From Setaria digitata (Eukaryota > Nematoda > Chromadorea > Rhabditida > Setariidae): a DNA stretch of 64,000 nt. Positions 45,201-58,317 of this stretch are shown piece by piece. Below the pieces are notes generated by a model, which saw only the letters and a program-made list of their open reading frames with translations, searched no databases and was not told the origin of the DNA. The DNA lies in NCBI GenBank assembly GCA_003640385.1, contig RCAB01000275.1:1-64000 (forward strand). Direction: 5' to 3'. Numbering within the stretch: position 1 is the first letter of the stretch; each line of letters begins with the position of its first letter. The position numbers were made by a program, and so were the translations under genes.

Positions 45201-48200
45201 ATTTTATTCGGTCTTAATTAATTAGAACACTTTCGACTATCCAGTGGAGAAATTTGAAACGCCTTACAATACCTAGATTGTAATTCAGTAATTCGGTAGC
45301 ATTTCAATATTTCGTTACTGCAATAGAGTCAAGTAATCAAAGAATTGAATTTCAAAAATCTGCCCTAATTAATTGTAGCACTTCCGACTAACTTATTACC
45401 AGTTAGTGGAGGAGTTTGGAATGAAGGAGGAGCACGAGGAGATGGCCTGAAACAATCCAATGAAACGGTTGTATCACCGGAAAATGGTTCGAAAATGAGT
45501 GCTGTTACGTCATTACCGTTATCAGCACAAGACAGCATATCAAGACCAACCGTATCATATCAGCAACCGCAAACAAATTCTGATGAAGAGGAAGAGCTGA
45601 TGTTTAGAAATTTCCCATGGCTAAAGGTGAAATTTTTTCAAATTTTTTAATAAAGTTGCAAGAAAAAAAATTTTTTTTAACTTTATTTTGATACTTACAA
45701 TATGATGAAATATTAAATTCATTTAAAAAGCAGTAATTGGTGGAATTAGATTTATTAAAGCTTAGTGATAAAACGTCAATGATAAGATAGTCATCATGTT
45801 AATGTTTCCATTTCCTCCCTACTCATAATTTTCACCGATGAGTGCAAAAAAAAAATATCCTTACTGGGAGTGTAAGTATTTTAAATTAAAATTAAAATTT
45901 GAAAATAAAATACTGCGCAGGTAGTACTGTAGTATTATGGATTAAAATTTAGATTAAAGATTATTAATGTAATATTGTATTATCGTTATATTAAGATTCT
46001 AGATATTATAGATATGTCATAAGTATAGATTATAGTTATTGTAGATTGGAATCAAAATTAAAAGGAAGTATTTTGGATAGTAATTAAAATTTAAATCAAA
46101 AGAAAAGTCTTAATTTTATCAATATTACAAAGAGTAATTAAATTTTTGCGTGAAATTTTAAAGGCAATAATTTATGAAATTTTGCAGATAGTAATTAAAA
46201 TGGCAAATTCATTTAATCTATCATGTAATCATGAACGTTTCTGTCATCCTTGGTGTTTTGAACGAGTCTATCGTCAGTGCTACCGTTTAACAGAAGCACT
46301 TCGGAAAGTTTACGGTGAAGAGCTGCCACCAATTGGACATTTGGATAAGCGTAAAGCGATGACCGATGCATGGTTCAATCGTCACGAAAATGCTAAAAAA
46401 GTATGTAAATTAATTTATTTGGCCAAAAAATTTTTTCAAATTAATTTATTCGTAATTAGCTACTTAATATGACAACAAAAAGGCAATTTAATCGACAATT
46501 CACCTTTAATTAAATTAAGGAAATCATCAGTACTATTAATTGTTTTTTTTTTTTGTAAAATGACTCGAAATTTTCATATTATAAAAAAAAAAATAAACTT
46601 TTAGTTTAAATCATTAAAACTGTAAACGAAAATAGATTTTCGAAAATGTTATTAATCAGACAATTTGAAAAAAAAAAGGTGCTATTAACCCGGTAGTTCG
46701 TGAAAAAAAAAACCGGAAATTCGTGTGTATTGTTTGTTATTCGTAGACATTGCCACGGCATTCCGGATTATTTGCAACACGTCGTGAAAATGCTGCCGTC
46801 CGGCAAGGTGCGCTACTTGATAAGCCACCAATGGCACTGCGAAATTTACTTATCGAAAAGCTTAACGAAATGGAAGAAAATAGAGAAGGACGAATGAGAA
46901 AAGGCAGTTTTCAAGTACTTCATTCAAATTTAATTTTTATTTTTTCCTACAAAAATTATTAGTTATTTACTTTAGTAACATTTGAATTCTTCCGATTTCT
47001 TCGCAAGAAGAAGGGTGAAAAATATTTTGGCATGAAATTTTGAAATATAAAAATTCAAAACAAAAACGCAATACATAATAATTCTATTTTAAATATTATG
47101 AATTCATTTTAGTTCTCTTGTTTTGATTTTAAATGTTCGAAATTTTTGAGCACATTTAAGGCAAAGTAAAAATTTCATCAAATATTTATTCATTTATTTT
47201 AGCTAATATTAATGATTTTTCATAATGCACCTTTCCATTCCTATGATTTAAATGACTGAATTGAAATTTTTCTAATGATTATAGCTACTAAATTTAGCTA
47301 AAAATTAACAAATTTTGAAAGTTTTTTTTCTTTTTTTTTCTTTTTCTTATTTACAGGATTCAGATGATTTAATTGAAATGAGCCAAATGCAGAAGCATTC
47401 CACTCCATCACCAATGCTATCATATATCAGTACCCAAATGTTATCAATAGCTCATACACCATTTTCAACACTTCTCAAGAGTTGTCTTATCTTATGCAAT
47501 GATCATTATCGTGAAATAGTTGACATTTGTTGGCATTTACTCATTCATCGTGATAAGCATATTGTCACTTCAGCTGGTTAAAATTTCAATTCAATTCATT
47601 TCATGTTTCTTTTCTTTTTTTTTTTTTAACGCAAATTTTGACATTAATTAATACAATAACTGTTTGAAATTGTAAATCTTCAACAAGTTGTATTATATTT
47701 TATGCAAATTTTGAATTATTATTTAATATCAGATATTATTTAATAAAAAATTTGTCAATTTCTAAAATAAGTTTACGATATTTAGTAATGAATTTTTGAA
47801 ATTTTAATTTTTTAACAATTATATATATATATTTTTTTTCCCATTGAAATTTATATCGTAATTTTGCAGCATCACTGTTCATCGTATCATCGGTACGTAA
47901 TCCTGAGGAAACTGTTACTGTGATTAAAAATAGTTTATTAAGTGATAATGCAAATATACGTACGGAAGGATTACGACGTTTCCATGCTTTGTGGCGCAAT
48001 CGTTTCCACGTTTGGTTGAAAATGGAAGATGGTGCGCAACTTGTCTTCAAGGTTATTTTAAACATTTAAATTTTTAATGAATTGTTGAAGTTATTTTAAG
48101 AATTTTTTTTTTCTCAACTTCCACATAATGATTAGCTTTTTGGAGTTTTTGCTTTTGCATTTCTAACAATATTTACTGTAATTTTCAGCAATGGCATAAA

Positions 48201-51200
48201 TTTTTCAGGTACCACCACCTGGAATTGACTTTACACTACCATCTCCACCTGTTGGACAAAGTCATGTGACAATTGTTGATCCACCATGGATGCCACATAT
48301 GAAAACAAAAGTTGAGGAATTATGCTTGAAAGAGGAGGAACATGCAACGGTAATTAACAAAATATTTAAAATAATCACAAAAATTTTTAGTAAATTTTTA
48401 ACACTGTTGTATCATTGATATTTTTAGACATTTTTTTTTTTTCTTCTTCTTTAAAATATCTTCTATTTAGCAATAATTTCTCCTTATCAGTTTCTTTCCT
48501 CTTCATTTAATTTTTATTTCAATTTCTTTCCAAAAAAAAATAATAATTTTTTTTTTTCATTCCTTAATTTGATAAAATATGAAATAAAATAAGAATGAAA
48601 GTATCAAATTTTGAGAGTCAAACAATTATGACGATGACACGAACACGTCGAAAGCAGAAGCAAGAGATGGTACGTCGAGCGGTTCACGAAGCAGACGAAC
48701 GTGAAAGTTCCTTACGTCAAAAATTTCCGCTTCGCGCAACGGCAATCGTACAACAGGCAGCTTATGAGCCAGCCTTATTTCATCATCAAACACAGCAAGT
48801 TATGGCTGATAACGCTGGTGAAGGTATTCAACCATTAATTAATTTGTCTGTTTTAAATTTAAATTTTAAAATTTTGAGTAATCGGCGGAGCGGAAAAAGG
48901 AAAGGATTGAAATAATTTCTAAATTTAATTAATTTAGAAAGCAAATAAGAATTGTATCAAATAATTTTTAATTTATTCTTTTTTTTTTTTCGCCTCATTT
49001 TCTCTCCTCATCAATTTAACTTCTGGATTTCCTGCATTTTTTTTTTCTCTTTTTCTTTTATCCAGAATGTGATTTACATCCAAGCTCATCACGTCAACAA
49101 ATGCCGGTAGCTCAGCCACTTTTCCCATCATCATTACTTTCGGTGGTACCAACAATCATTGAAATGCTTGATGATGTACAACTGGATAGTTCCGGGAAAT
49201 CCGGTAATTTCTGCTTTCCTGAAATTTAACTGAAATTTGCGAATAATAATAAATAAATTACAAATGTTTACATTAGATTATAAAATTATACACATAAATA
49301 ATTACATTGATTATAAATATCAAATAGCTCATGTAAATAATAAACATTGTTCTAAGACAGCTTATATAAATAACAGAAATTATTCTAAATTATCTTCAGT
49401 GACTGAAATTTGCTGTAAATGGATTAGATTTTTTATCTGAATTAATAGTCGGTTTTTTTTTTTTCTCTTTTCTTTTTTTTTTATAGGAAATTTAAGATTT
49501 TGGTATAATTTTTAGTGAGTGATACGGCAAAGAAAATTGTTTGGTCTTGCATCGTAGAAGATCCAGCTTTATTTTTACGTCATTTTCTGGAAAAATTAAC
49601 CAATCGTGAACGTCAGGTATGCTTGTTCAGTTTATTTCAATTTAATTACCACTTAATTAACTCAATTAACACTTTATATATCGCAACGTTTTCCTCTTTA
49701 ACTGTAATATTCTTCATTCCTTTTCTACTTTTTTTTTTTTGTTTACAAGTAGTTTAAAAAACATAATATATATCTTATCCGGAATTCGCAGGTACACTGG
49801 AATGCTTAATTAGCTGAAAAAATATAAATCTTACTTCACAAAGTTCTTTTTTTTCTCTAATTTCTTTTCAGGCAGCAAAAATTTTACTTAATAGATTTTT
49901 TTTTTTTTTGCTCAGTATTTGATAAGGCTTACAATTGTTTAAAAATTGTTAATTATATTGTTAGTGTTTAAACAAATTTGGGTAATTTTTGTTCCTTCAT
50001 ACGTTATCATTTTTCTTTTGCTTAAGCTTATTACAATGATAATAGTGATAATGATGATGATAATGGTAAGTAGTTGTTAATGAGTGAAATTTAAAGAAAA
50101 TATTCAGTCAGGAAATGTAGAATTTCGTGCGACCATGCATTGGGTGAGCGTATAATTTTTCTTACAACTAGCTGTTGCACAAATTTTTATTAAATTGTAT
50201 GCACATTTGCATGTTGAGTTTTATTTTTATTTTTTAAATTTTAATGAAAGAATTTTTCCTTTTTTTTTTTTTTTTTAAATTATTTGTCAATAATTCTTTC
50301 TTTTTCGCATAATTATATTAAATTGTTACCATAAATTTATTATTATGCTATACTACTAAATGATCAAAATATTTACACTTAAAATTTGTCTTTTTTTCTT
50401 TTTTGTAAATTTTAATGAATTAAAAAAAAAAAAAAGAAAAAGAGAGAATCATTTATTTTTTTAATAATAAATTTTAGCATGAAGAAGTATTTTTCTACCT
50501 TATTTTGTGAGATTTATTTTGCATTACATGAACTGAGTGAGCATGCTAATATTCTTCATGAGTAAAACTAATTTAAATGATTTAAGTTTATTTGTGAGAT
50601 TTCTTAATGAATTAATGAGTGGAAATGAAATTAATAAGATGAATAAATACAGGTTAAAAATAAAGGTAAAAAACATTGGACGACATTTAAACTTCTCGGT
50701 TTTTGTTATTACCAAAATCAGGAATTTATGATGATGAGTGGAAGTTTCTTTTCTATAATTTATATTTTATCAAAAATTAAGATTGATCCATAGCATAATT
50801 ATTAGTCGCGTATTGATATTGGGAGATTTTTCCCAGGAATTCACCGGTTCATCTCGGTAACTTCTTAGTGACCATTAAAGATGTTCCGAAAAGTTTAATT
50901 TATTTCCGTACACATAATACAAATGGCATTCAAAAAATATTCATTATGACAATGGATATTTTATATAAATTTGCAAGAATTTTTTAATTGAAAAAAAAAA
51001 ATAATAATTCCTTGTTCTATTCAATTTCATGTATTTGATTTTAGTAATAAAACTTATTGAACAAAAATAAAAATATGAGGAGAAAAACTGACATTTCTCT
51101 CTTTTTGTCCTTTTTTTTTGTTGTGAAATTTTAATTTGTATTGACTTCATATTAATCCTATCCCTCAACATTTTCCTTCATTAAAAAGGTGCATGGTTTT

Positions 51201-54200
51201 TGTTTTTCGATATTGTACTGATAATAATTATCAATGATAAACCTTGAAAAAAAAAATGTAGAAATTATTTTTCAGGAACATCTCATATCACTTTTGCGAA
51301 AATTGATACTACGATTTGAACCATTACCATGCCAAACCGCTTATACTTTAATGAATTACTTTGTAAGTTTCTGTCTTTTTGAACTTTTCAATTTTACATT
51401 TAATATTATTATTGAGTGTTAGACTGATTAATTAGAGCTTAATTTCAAAATGAATTACTTTTTCCATTATCATAAAGCAAACATATGCTGATAAGCGTAA
51501 AGGTAACATATGATGATAAGCGTTAAAATTATCGTTGTAAAAATCAAAATGAACATATTTTTATTCATTTACATTTGTATTTGCAAATTATTTTGAATTG
51601 TTAAAATCGTCCTTCTTATTTATCAAAAGTTCTCATTCTCGAATCTATCTTTTTTTTTCCTCCAATCATCTATTTGTTAGTCCAAAGTTAACTTTGAAAT
51701 TAAAAAATTTAGCACCTTTTATAAGCTATTTTTTTTTTTTTTTTTTTGGCTACTGATTATTAGTAGAAATTCAAAATATGTTTTTTCCTTTTTTTTTTTT
51801 TTTTTTTTTTTTGTAAGGAAGATTGCATATCCGTGGAATAAAATAGTACATCGTATGATATGGATGAACTATCCATAGTCAGCCATTTCAGTCTTTTTTC
51901 TTTTCTCTCTCTTTTAAAAGTAAAAAAAATAAATTTAAATTTAAAAACTGGAAATGAAATATTTGACAGTTCGGTTTTGTGATGCATTATGTGCGTAGTC
52001 CATGCGATGGAAGTGATCAAGCAATTGCAATGGCCTTAAGTGTAATCTGGCTTATTGCCCCGCATGTTCACGGATTGTATTTTAAGGATTTAAAGCAAAC
52101 ATTGAAAAAGGAGCAATGTGATGTAAGTCATTGTTAATTATTTCCAATTTTAAATCAATTGAATTAAATTATTTGCAGTTGATAAATTTTTTAATTACAA
52201 TTTTAAATCAGTTATTGAGTGAAATCATTTTAAATTAATTTTTTATGAATAATAAATTTGTTTATAAAAATATGCCATTATATATTTGTAGTTTTTGAAT
52301 GAATCAAATCAAGTTTGTTATTTCTGATTTTAAATTAGTTATGAAATCTTTTCAAATTAATACAAATGAGACATTTGTTTATTAAATANACGAATGAAAT
52401 CTTTTCAAATTAATACAAATGAGACATTTGTTTATTAAATATTTCAGCAAAAATATTTGCAATTTTTGAATGAATTACAACTTACAAATACAAATAATGC
52501 AAATTGAATTAAGTTTTGTTATTGTCGTTTTTTTTTTTAAATTAATTGATGAATGAAATCATTTTAAAATATTACAAAAAAATAGATTTTTTATTAAATT
52601 TCATATCAGATATTTGTATTTTTAAACAATTCACATGATAAATTAATTAATGAATAAAACTGTTCGTTATTAATATTTCATCAAATAATTGTAATTTTAA
52701 TGGATGAAAATACTTTTTGGTAAATGAATTATTAATTAACTGCTTTTGTTTTTCATTTTTCTTCCTAGCACTTTTATCCTTAACAAAAAATTATAAAATG
52801 ATTCGTATCAGTGATGTCATATTATAATTGTTATACTAAAATATATTATGTATAGATAATTGTTATGCAACTATTCTTTTCTTTTTTTTTTTTTTTTTTT
52901 TCACAAAATTGATAAGTATCTGTTATAACAATAAATAAATTGATAAAAGTTAATGATATCTGAAATTAAAAAAAAAAAAATCAACATATATAGGTTTCTT
53001 CTGATTTTAGCAAGCATTAATGATAACGGCGAATGTTCCATCAGCAAAAAAAATCATTATTCATGGACCGGATAGTGGTTCCGGTGGAATACCATCACAA
53101 TTTCCAATTCATGAAGAAACGCAATTTCAACAATTGCTAAAAGATAGCCTCGAATTTTTCAACATTCCCGAAAATGAAAATAAATACTATTTCTTGATTG
53201 ATACAAAAACAAATTCGGTGCATAATCCGTCCTCATATGTTAGGTAAGTAAGTGTAAAATATAAAATTAATTTATGTGTACTATCATATGATAATTTCCG
53301 ATTTCAAATTCTTGATATTCAATGTTTATTTTTCTTTTTTAACAATAATTACCAATTAGAATTCATTAGCATAGCTGTTTTTAACTAGAAAATATTTTTT
53401 TTTTCTGAATTTTAAATGATATTTTATATTATAGTACTAGATAAAAGTTGATGATATCTGAAATTAAAAAAAAAAAAAAGTCAACATATATATAGAAAAA
53501 AAAAAAATCAACGATAATTTTTTTCCTGTCAAAAAATTTAAGCACTTTTTTTTTTTCGAAATCAATGATAATTGATATCTGATAATATTGCACTAATCAC
53601 TGATTGCTTTAATCAATACTCTATCATGATCATTTTCATCAGATTCGTTGATTTTTCTTTAGGGATTTTTACTTCTTTCATCGTTCACTGTATCCGCAAT
53701 TGACGTTGGTCAAGTTGAATCCTGACGAAGCGCATCTACGAATGCGTCAAATGGCTTTCACGTATAAACTTATTGAAATGGGAAAAGTCTTGCTAACACA
53801 TAATGCTCTTGCTCATAGTCCTGAAAATGTTGTAAGTTTCAGATAAATTTATTTTTTTTTTGTCGTCCCTTAAATGCAATTCTTATTTGTATTAAATTTC
53901 TTTTTTTTTTTTTTTTTTTTTTTTATAAATTTATCAAAATTTTTGCATACTTTTCTGTTGCACTCCTGAAATAGGAATAATATTTCAGATACCACAGCGA
54001 ATATTTTTCTTGCATGATGAATTTACACATTTGCCATCATTTCCAAGAAAAAGTTTAGAAACTTGTTTTGGTATGTATAATGGTCCATTGGGTCGTGAAT
54101 TATACTCTATTGATAGCATACATAAATTTGTTTGGGCTTTGGTAAATTTTTTTTTTTTTTGTTTGCATTTTCAATTTCAATTTTTGTTATATTGAAAAAA

Positions 54201-54926
54201 TGAATGAAAAAAAAAAAAATTTATTATCTTTGAAACGATTTCTAAAATAAAATAGCAGGAAAAAAAAATTTTTATTTTTTTATTTTTTGTAAGACGTTAT
54301 AAATTTTACAGTTACATATTTATTGCTACTCCTTTATTTTCTATTTTATTTTTATTTTTTGACAAATTATTGAGCGTTATCCGAGGCATCGATCAAGTTT
54401 TAAGGTTAATTTTTTGAAATTTGAAAATTTGAAATGAAAAAATATTTAAGCTAATGTCCGATATGTTTGAAAAGATGGAAAATGCTTTCATGTTCGGTGA
54501 TTTGCACTTATTTATCAATGTTATCAATGGTGTCACCTTATTACACTGCGAAAATGTTACTATTTTACGTCGTTGCATGGCCACATATATATCGATGGCT
54601 ATACATTTTAATACACTTTTTGCAAATCAGGTAAATTTCTGAAATTTAAATTTAAAATGAATCTTTGAAATTTTTAACATTTGATTATTTGAAATATATT
54701 TTAAATACTATTATGTTCTCTCCAATCTTCTCTCTTCGTCTTTTCTCTCTGTCTTGATTTTTTCTTTTCTTTTTTTTTCTCTCTTTTTTTTTTTTTTTTT
54801 TTTGAAAAATATTGGCAGTAAAAAAAAAAAGACAAAGCAAGATTGAAATTAATAATATTTGTTTAGAAATTGATATAAAATTTACAAATATCCTATGCTT
54901 ACGATTGAATTATCATCAAAAAAAAA

Positions 54927-54958
<32 letters not shown>

Positions 54959-57900
54959 ATAATGAATGAATTCTTTATTATCGAAAAAAAAAAATTTATT
55001 ATGAAAATAAATGAATATTCAAATGGAACATTTTTTTTCTAAAGTTTATTTAATAATAAATCATTTTACTGGTATTATTTTCAATGAAAAATTAAGACAA
55101 AAGCCAAAGTATAACTTATCATAATTATCATTTCATTCTTATCATTCCTTTTTTTTTCTCTTTTGTTTTTGTTTTTGTTTTTTTTTTATTTATTTATTTT
55201 TTATTTTTTTTTTTTGTTCATTATTTTCTGTTGTTTTTGTTTATTTTTCAGGGATTTTTTCTGATAATGCCAACAATATTACGTTGCTACAGTCAACGAC
55301 AAACAAATCCATTACTTTGTCGTACAATTGAATATGTTTGTAAGCAATTTTATATTCTTCATCGAAAACCATTCCTATTACAAATGGCTGGTGCTGTAGC
55401 AAATATTCTCGATACAAATGATAATTATTTTGAAGTAAATCCAATGAAGGTATTTCATTTCATTTTGTTTTTTTTCCATTTGAATTAATTTTGAATGTAA
55501 ATTTCTTCTCCTTTTTTTTTTTTTTTGGGGGGGGGGAGGGATTTTTGTTTTAATAATTAATTTTAAAAATGAGTATAAATTGCAGGTGAAGGCAAAATAT
55601 TGGTTTAAATTATTGCATAGCATGGAAGATATGACTGATATGACTGATCCAATTGATCTTTTGGATTTAGTCAATGAAATAAAACCATTGAAAGTTTGTT
55701 AATTGTACAAAAAATTTTTAAGTTTTTCTTTCATATTTTTAAATGAAAATTTAAATTTTTTTCATTTTTCTTTTTTCCTTTCAAGTAAATGGACTTTTTT
55801 GCTCATTTTCATTTAGCAAGTTAAAATAGAAGAGATTAGGGATTCAGTTAAAAAAAAAAAAAAAAAAAAAAACTGGAAAAAAAACAGAGTGAGAGAGAGA
55901 GAAAGAAAAATGCTGCTACTGAGAATTGTTAACTTAAATTAAATTTAAACTCTTCAATTACCATTAAATGATATTTTTTTTTTAATGTTTACTCAAACGT
56001 TTGATAAATAGTTTAATCTTTTTTTTTTTATGTTGTATTCCTTAATTTTTCGCCATATCTTTCACTCTTCGAAGCTTTTTTTTTCTTCTAAGAATCGTTT
56101 TACTAAATTACTTCTTTACTCACTTAGTGATTCTAAAAGTAATACATTTAAAATGATGATATTACATAATATGATATAAATCTATCATAATAAGTGATCT
56201 GTGTATTGATAAAATGATCCGTTTTATCATACGGTAACATAAATATTGCAAATTTTCCACACTTAAAATTCACTTAAGTGGCTTAATTTATCAAATACTT
56301 TTAAATAATTGAATTATTTTCAAAAAAAAGTCCGAAATTTCAGGCACTAGATTTATGTTATCGAGATGATCCAAATACATTTAGCCTACTGACGGATGCT
56401 TTAGCAAGCGCAGTAACTGTCTGCGCTTTTGCGCCTGAATCACGACGTTGTTATCAGATGTTGGTAATGCTTTTTGTGCATAATATTCCTCAAAATATCA
56501 CTGATAATATTGATAACTCTTTCATCTTATTGTCATTTTTTTTTTTTAACTAAAATGAGCGAAAAGAGAAAGAATATATGAATTAAATCGAAAAAAAAAA
56601 ACCAATTTTATTTGCCTTTAAATAGTACAAAGAAAAAAAGAAAAATTAAAATTTATTTAATTTTTTTTTTTTTTTTTGATAATTTCTTGATGTAACATAT
56701 ATGTGTTGTTAAAATACATATAATTAATATAGATCGGTTCCATTCCAGCTAGTAATGCAAGCAACAATACCGTATTTTCTGGATCAAATTGAACAGGATA
56801 CTGTAAAACAAGGCAACAGTATGATTGCTGTAAAACATGAAATTTCTATTTATACGACACTTTGCGTTGAAATGAAAGCATTAGTTAATTGTTGTGAAAT
56901 TCTTACCAGGTTATCATTTGTTATTTAATTTTTATTAATAAAAAGTATCGCATTGATTAACAATTGATAATTTATAATAAACGGAAATTTTTATTCTTAT
57001 CAATTTATCAGCTTTAATTCAATTAATAATATTAATTTCAGAGGACCAACACGAACATTTGATATTGTTAACAGTGTTAGTGATCGAGGAAAATCGTTCA
57101 TTGCAGATTCACCACAATTTTTCGATCCACCAACTGTGATCGGTGAAGATGAAACAAAAATGCATTACTCGTAAATTTCCTCCATTTTTTATTTGAAAGA
57201 GAAAGAGAGACTTGCAATTTTATTTGATTGAATGGATCAGATAGAATTTGATTTGCAAATTTATCAAAAACTAAATAGGCTAGATGAAATTCAAATAAAT
57301 CGTTTAAAAAAAAAAAAAAAATTTAAAAAAAGTGATTCCCTTCAAATTTTGAAGTGTAAATTTAATTAAAGTTTAACAATAATTAATTAGTATCTGCAAT
57401 GCTGATCGTTAAATCACAATGCTATGAATCATTTTATTCAATGATGCAATTAATATTATCGTGAAAAAACACGCTACAAAAATATTTTCAAGTTTAATTA
57501 ATTAGGAAGGAAACATTGCTGAATTGTTGATGTTGCAGAAGTATGAAGGAAAAAAAGAATGCTGTTAGTTCAGATGGTTTGGATAATTCGGAAGGACAAC
57601 GTGAAGCATTCCGTCGTCCACGTGATGCACTTCTCGTACTAGTAGCAACATTTATCGAGAAGGCAAAAGTTCGACTAAAAGAACTGACAAAATTATCATC
57701 AAATATTGAACATATTAAAATTCCTGAATTATTCGATCATAAATCTTATGTGGTAAGTAAATTAAAGTTCAAAAAATAAAAAAATAAAATTTTTTTTAAA
57801 TAAAAATTTTGACAAATTAATTTATGCATTATTGATTTTTCCTCTAATGTTGAATGTAATATTAACGGAAGGAAAGTAAATTTTAAAGAATTTTGCTTTA

Positions 57901-58284
57901 TTTATTTAACATTGATGATGCGATATTTTTCAACTATAAATGTTTTGATAAATTTTTATTGCAACTAAAAAAGAAAATAATTTTTATTTATTTATTTTTT
58001 TAAAAGATATCAAATAGTACCTTTATTTAAATTTAAAATGATCTCTTCAGAGTGAATTTTCACAAATCCGCAAAATTGGATTTATTTATTAGCAAAAAAA
58101 AAAAAAACATTTCAGAAATTGAATGAAATTGCTCTAGCATTGCTGAAAATAGCTCCATATGATTTAAGCACAATTGCTTGTCTTGGATTGCAGAAGTATT
58201 TCTTTTTTTTTTTTTTTTTCTTATTTCTAATTCATTAGACTCTTCTCATAAAATCTTTTAATTTCCATAATTTAACAGATTTGA

Positions 58285-58317
<33 letters not shown>

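Noticed and set aside
47736..48065. 109-codon minus-strand frame
   Set aside because: It is antisense to unc-80 exon 39, which encodes a conserved HEAT segment on the + strand.
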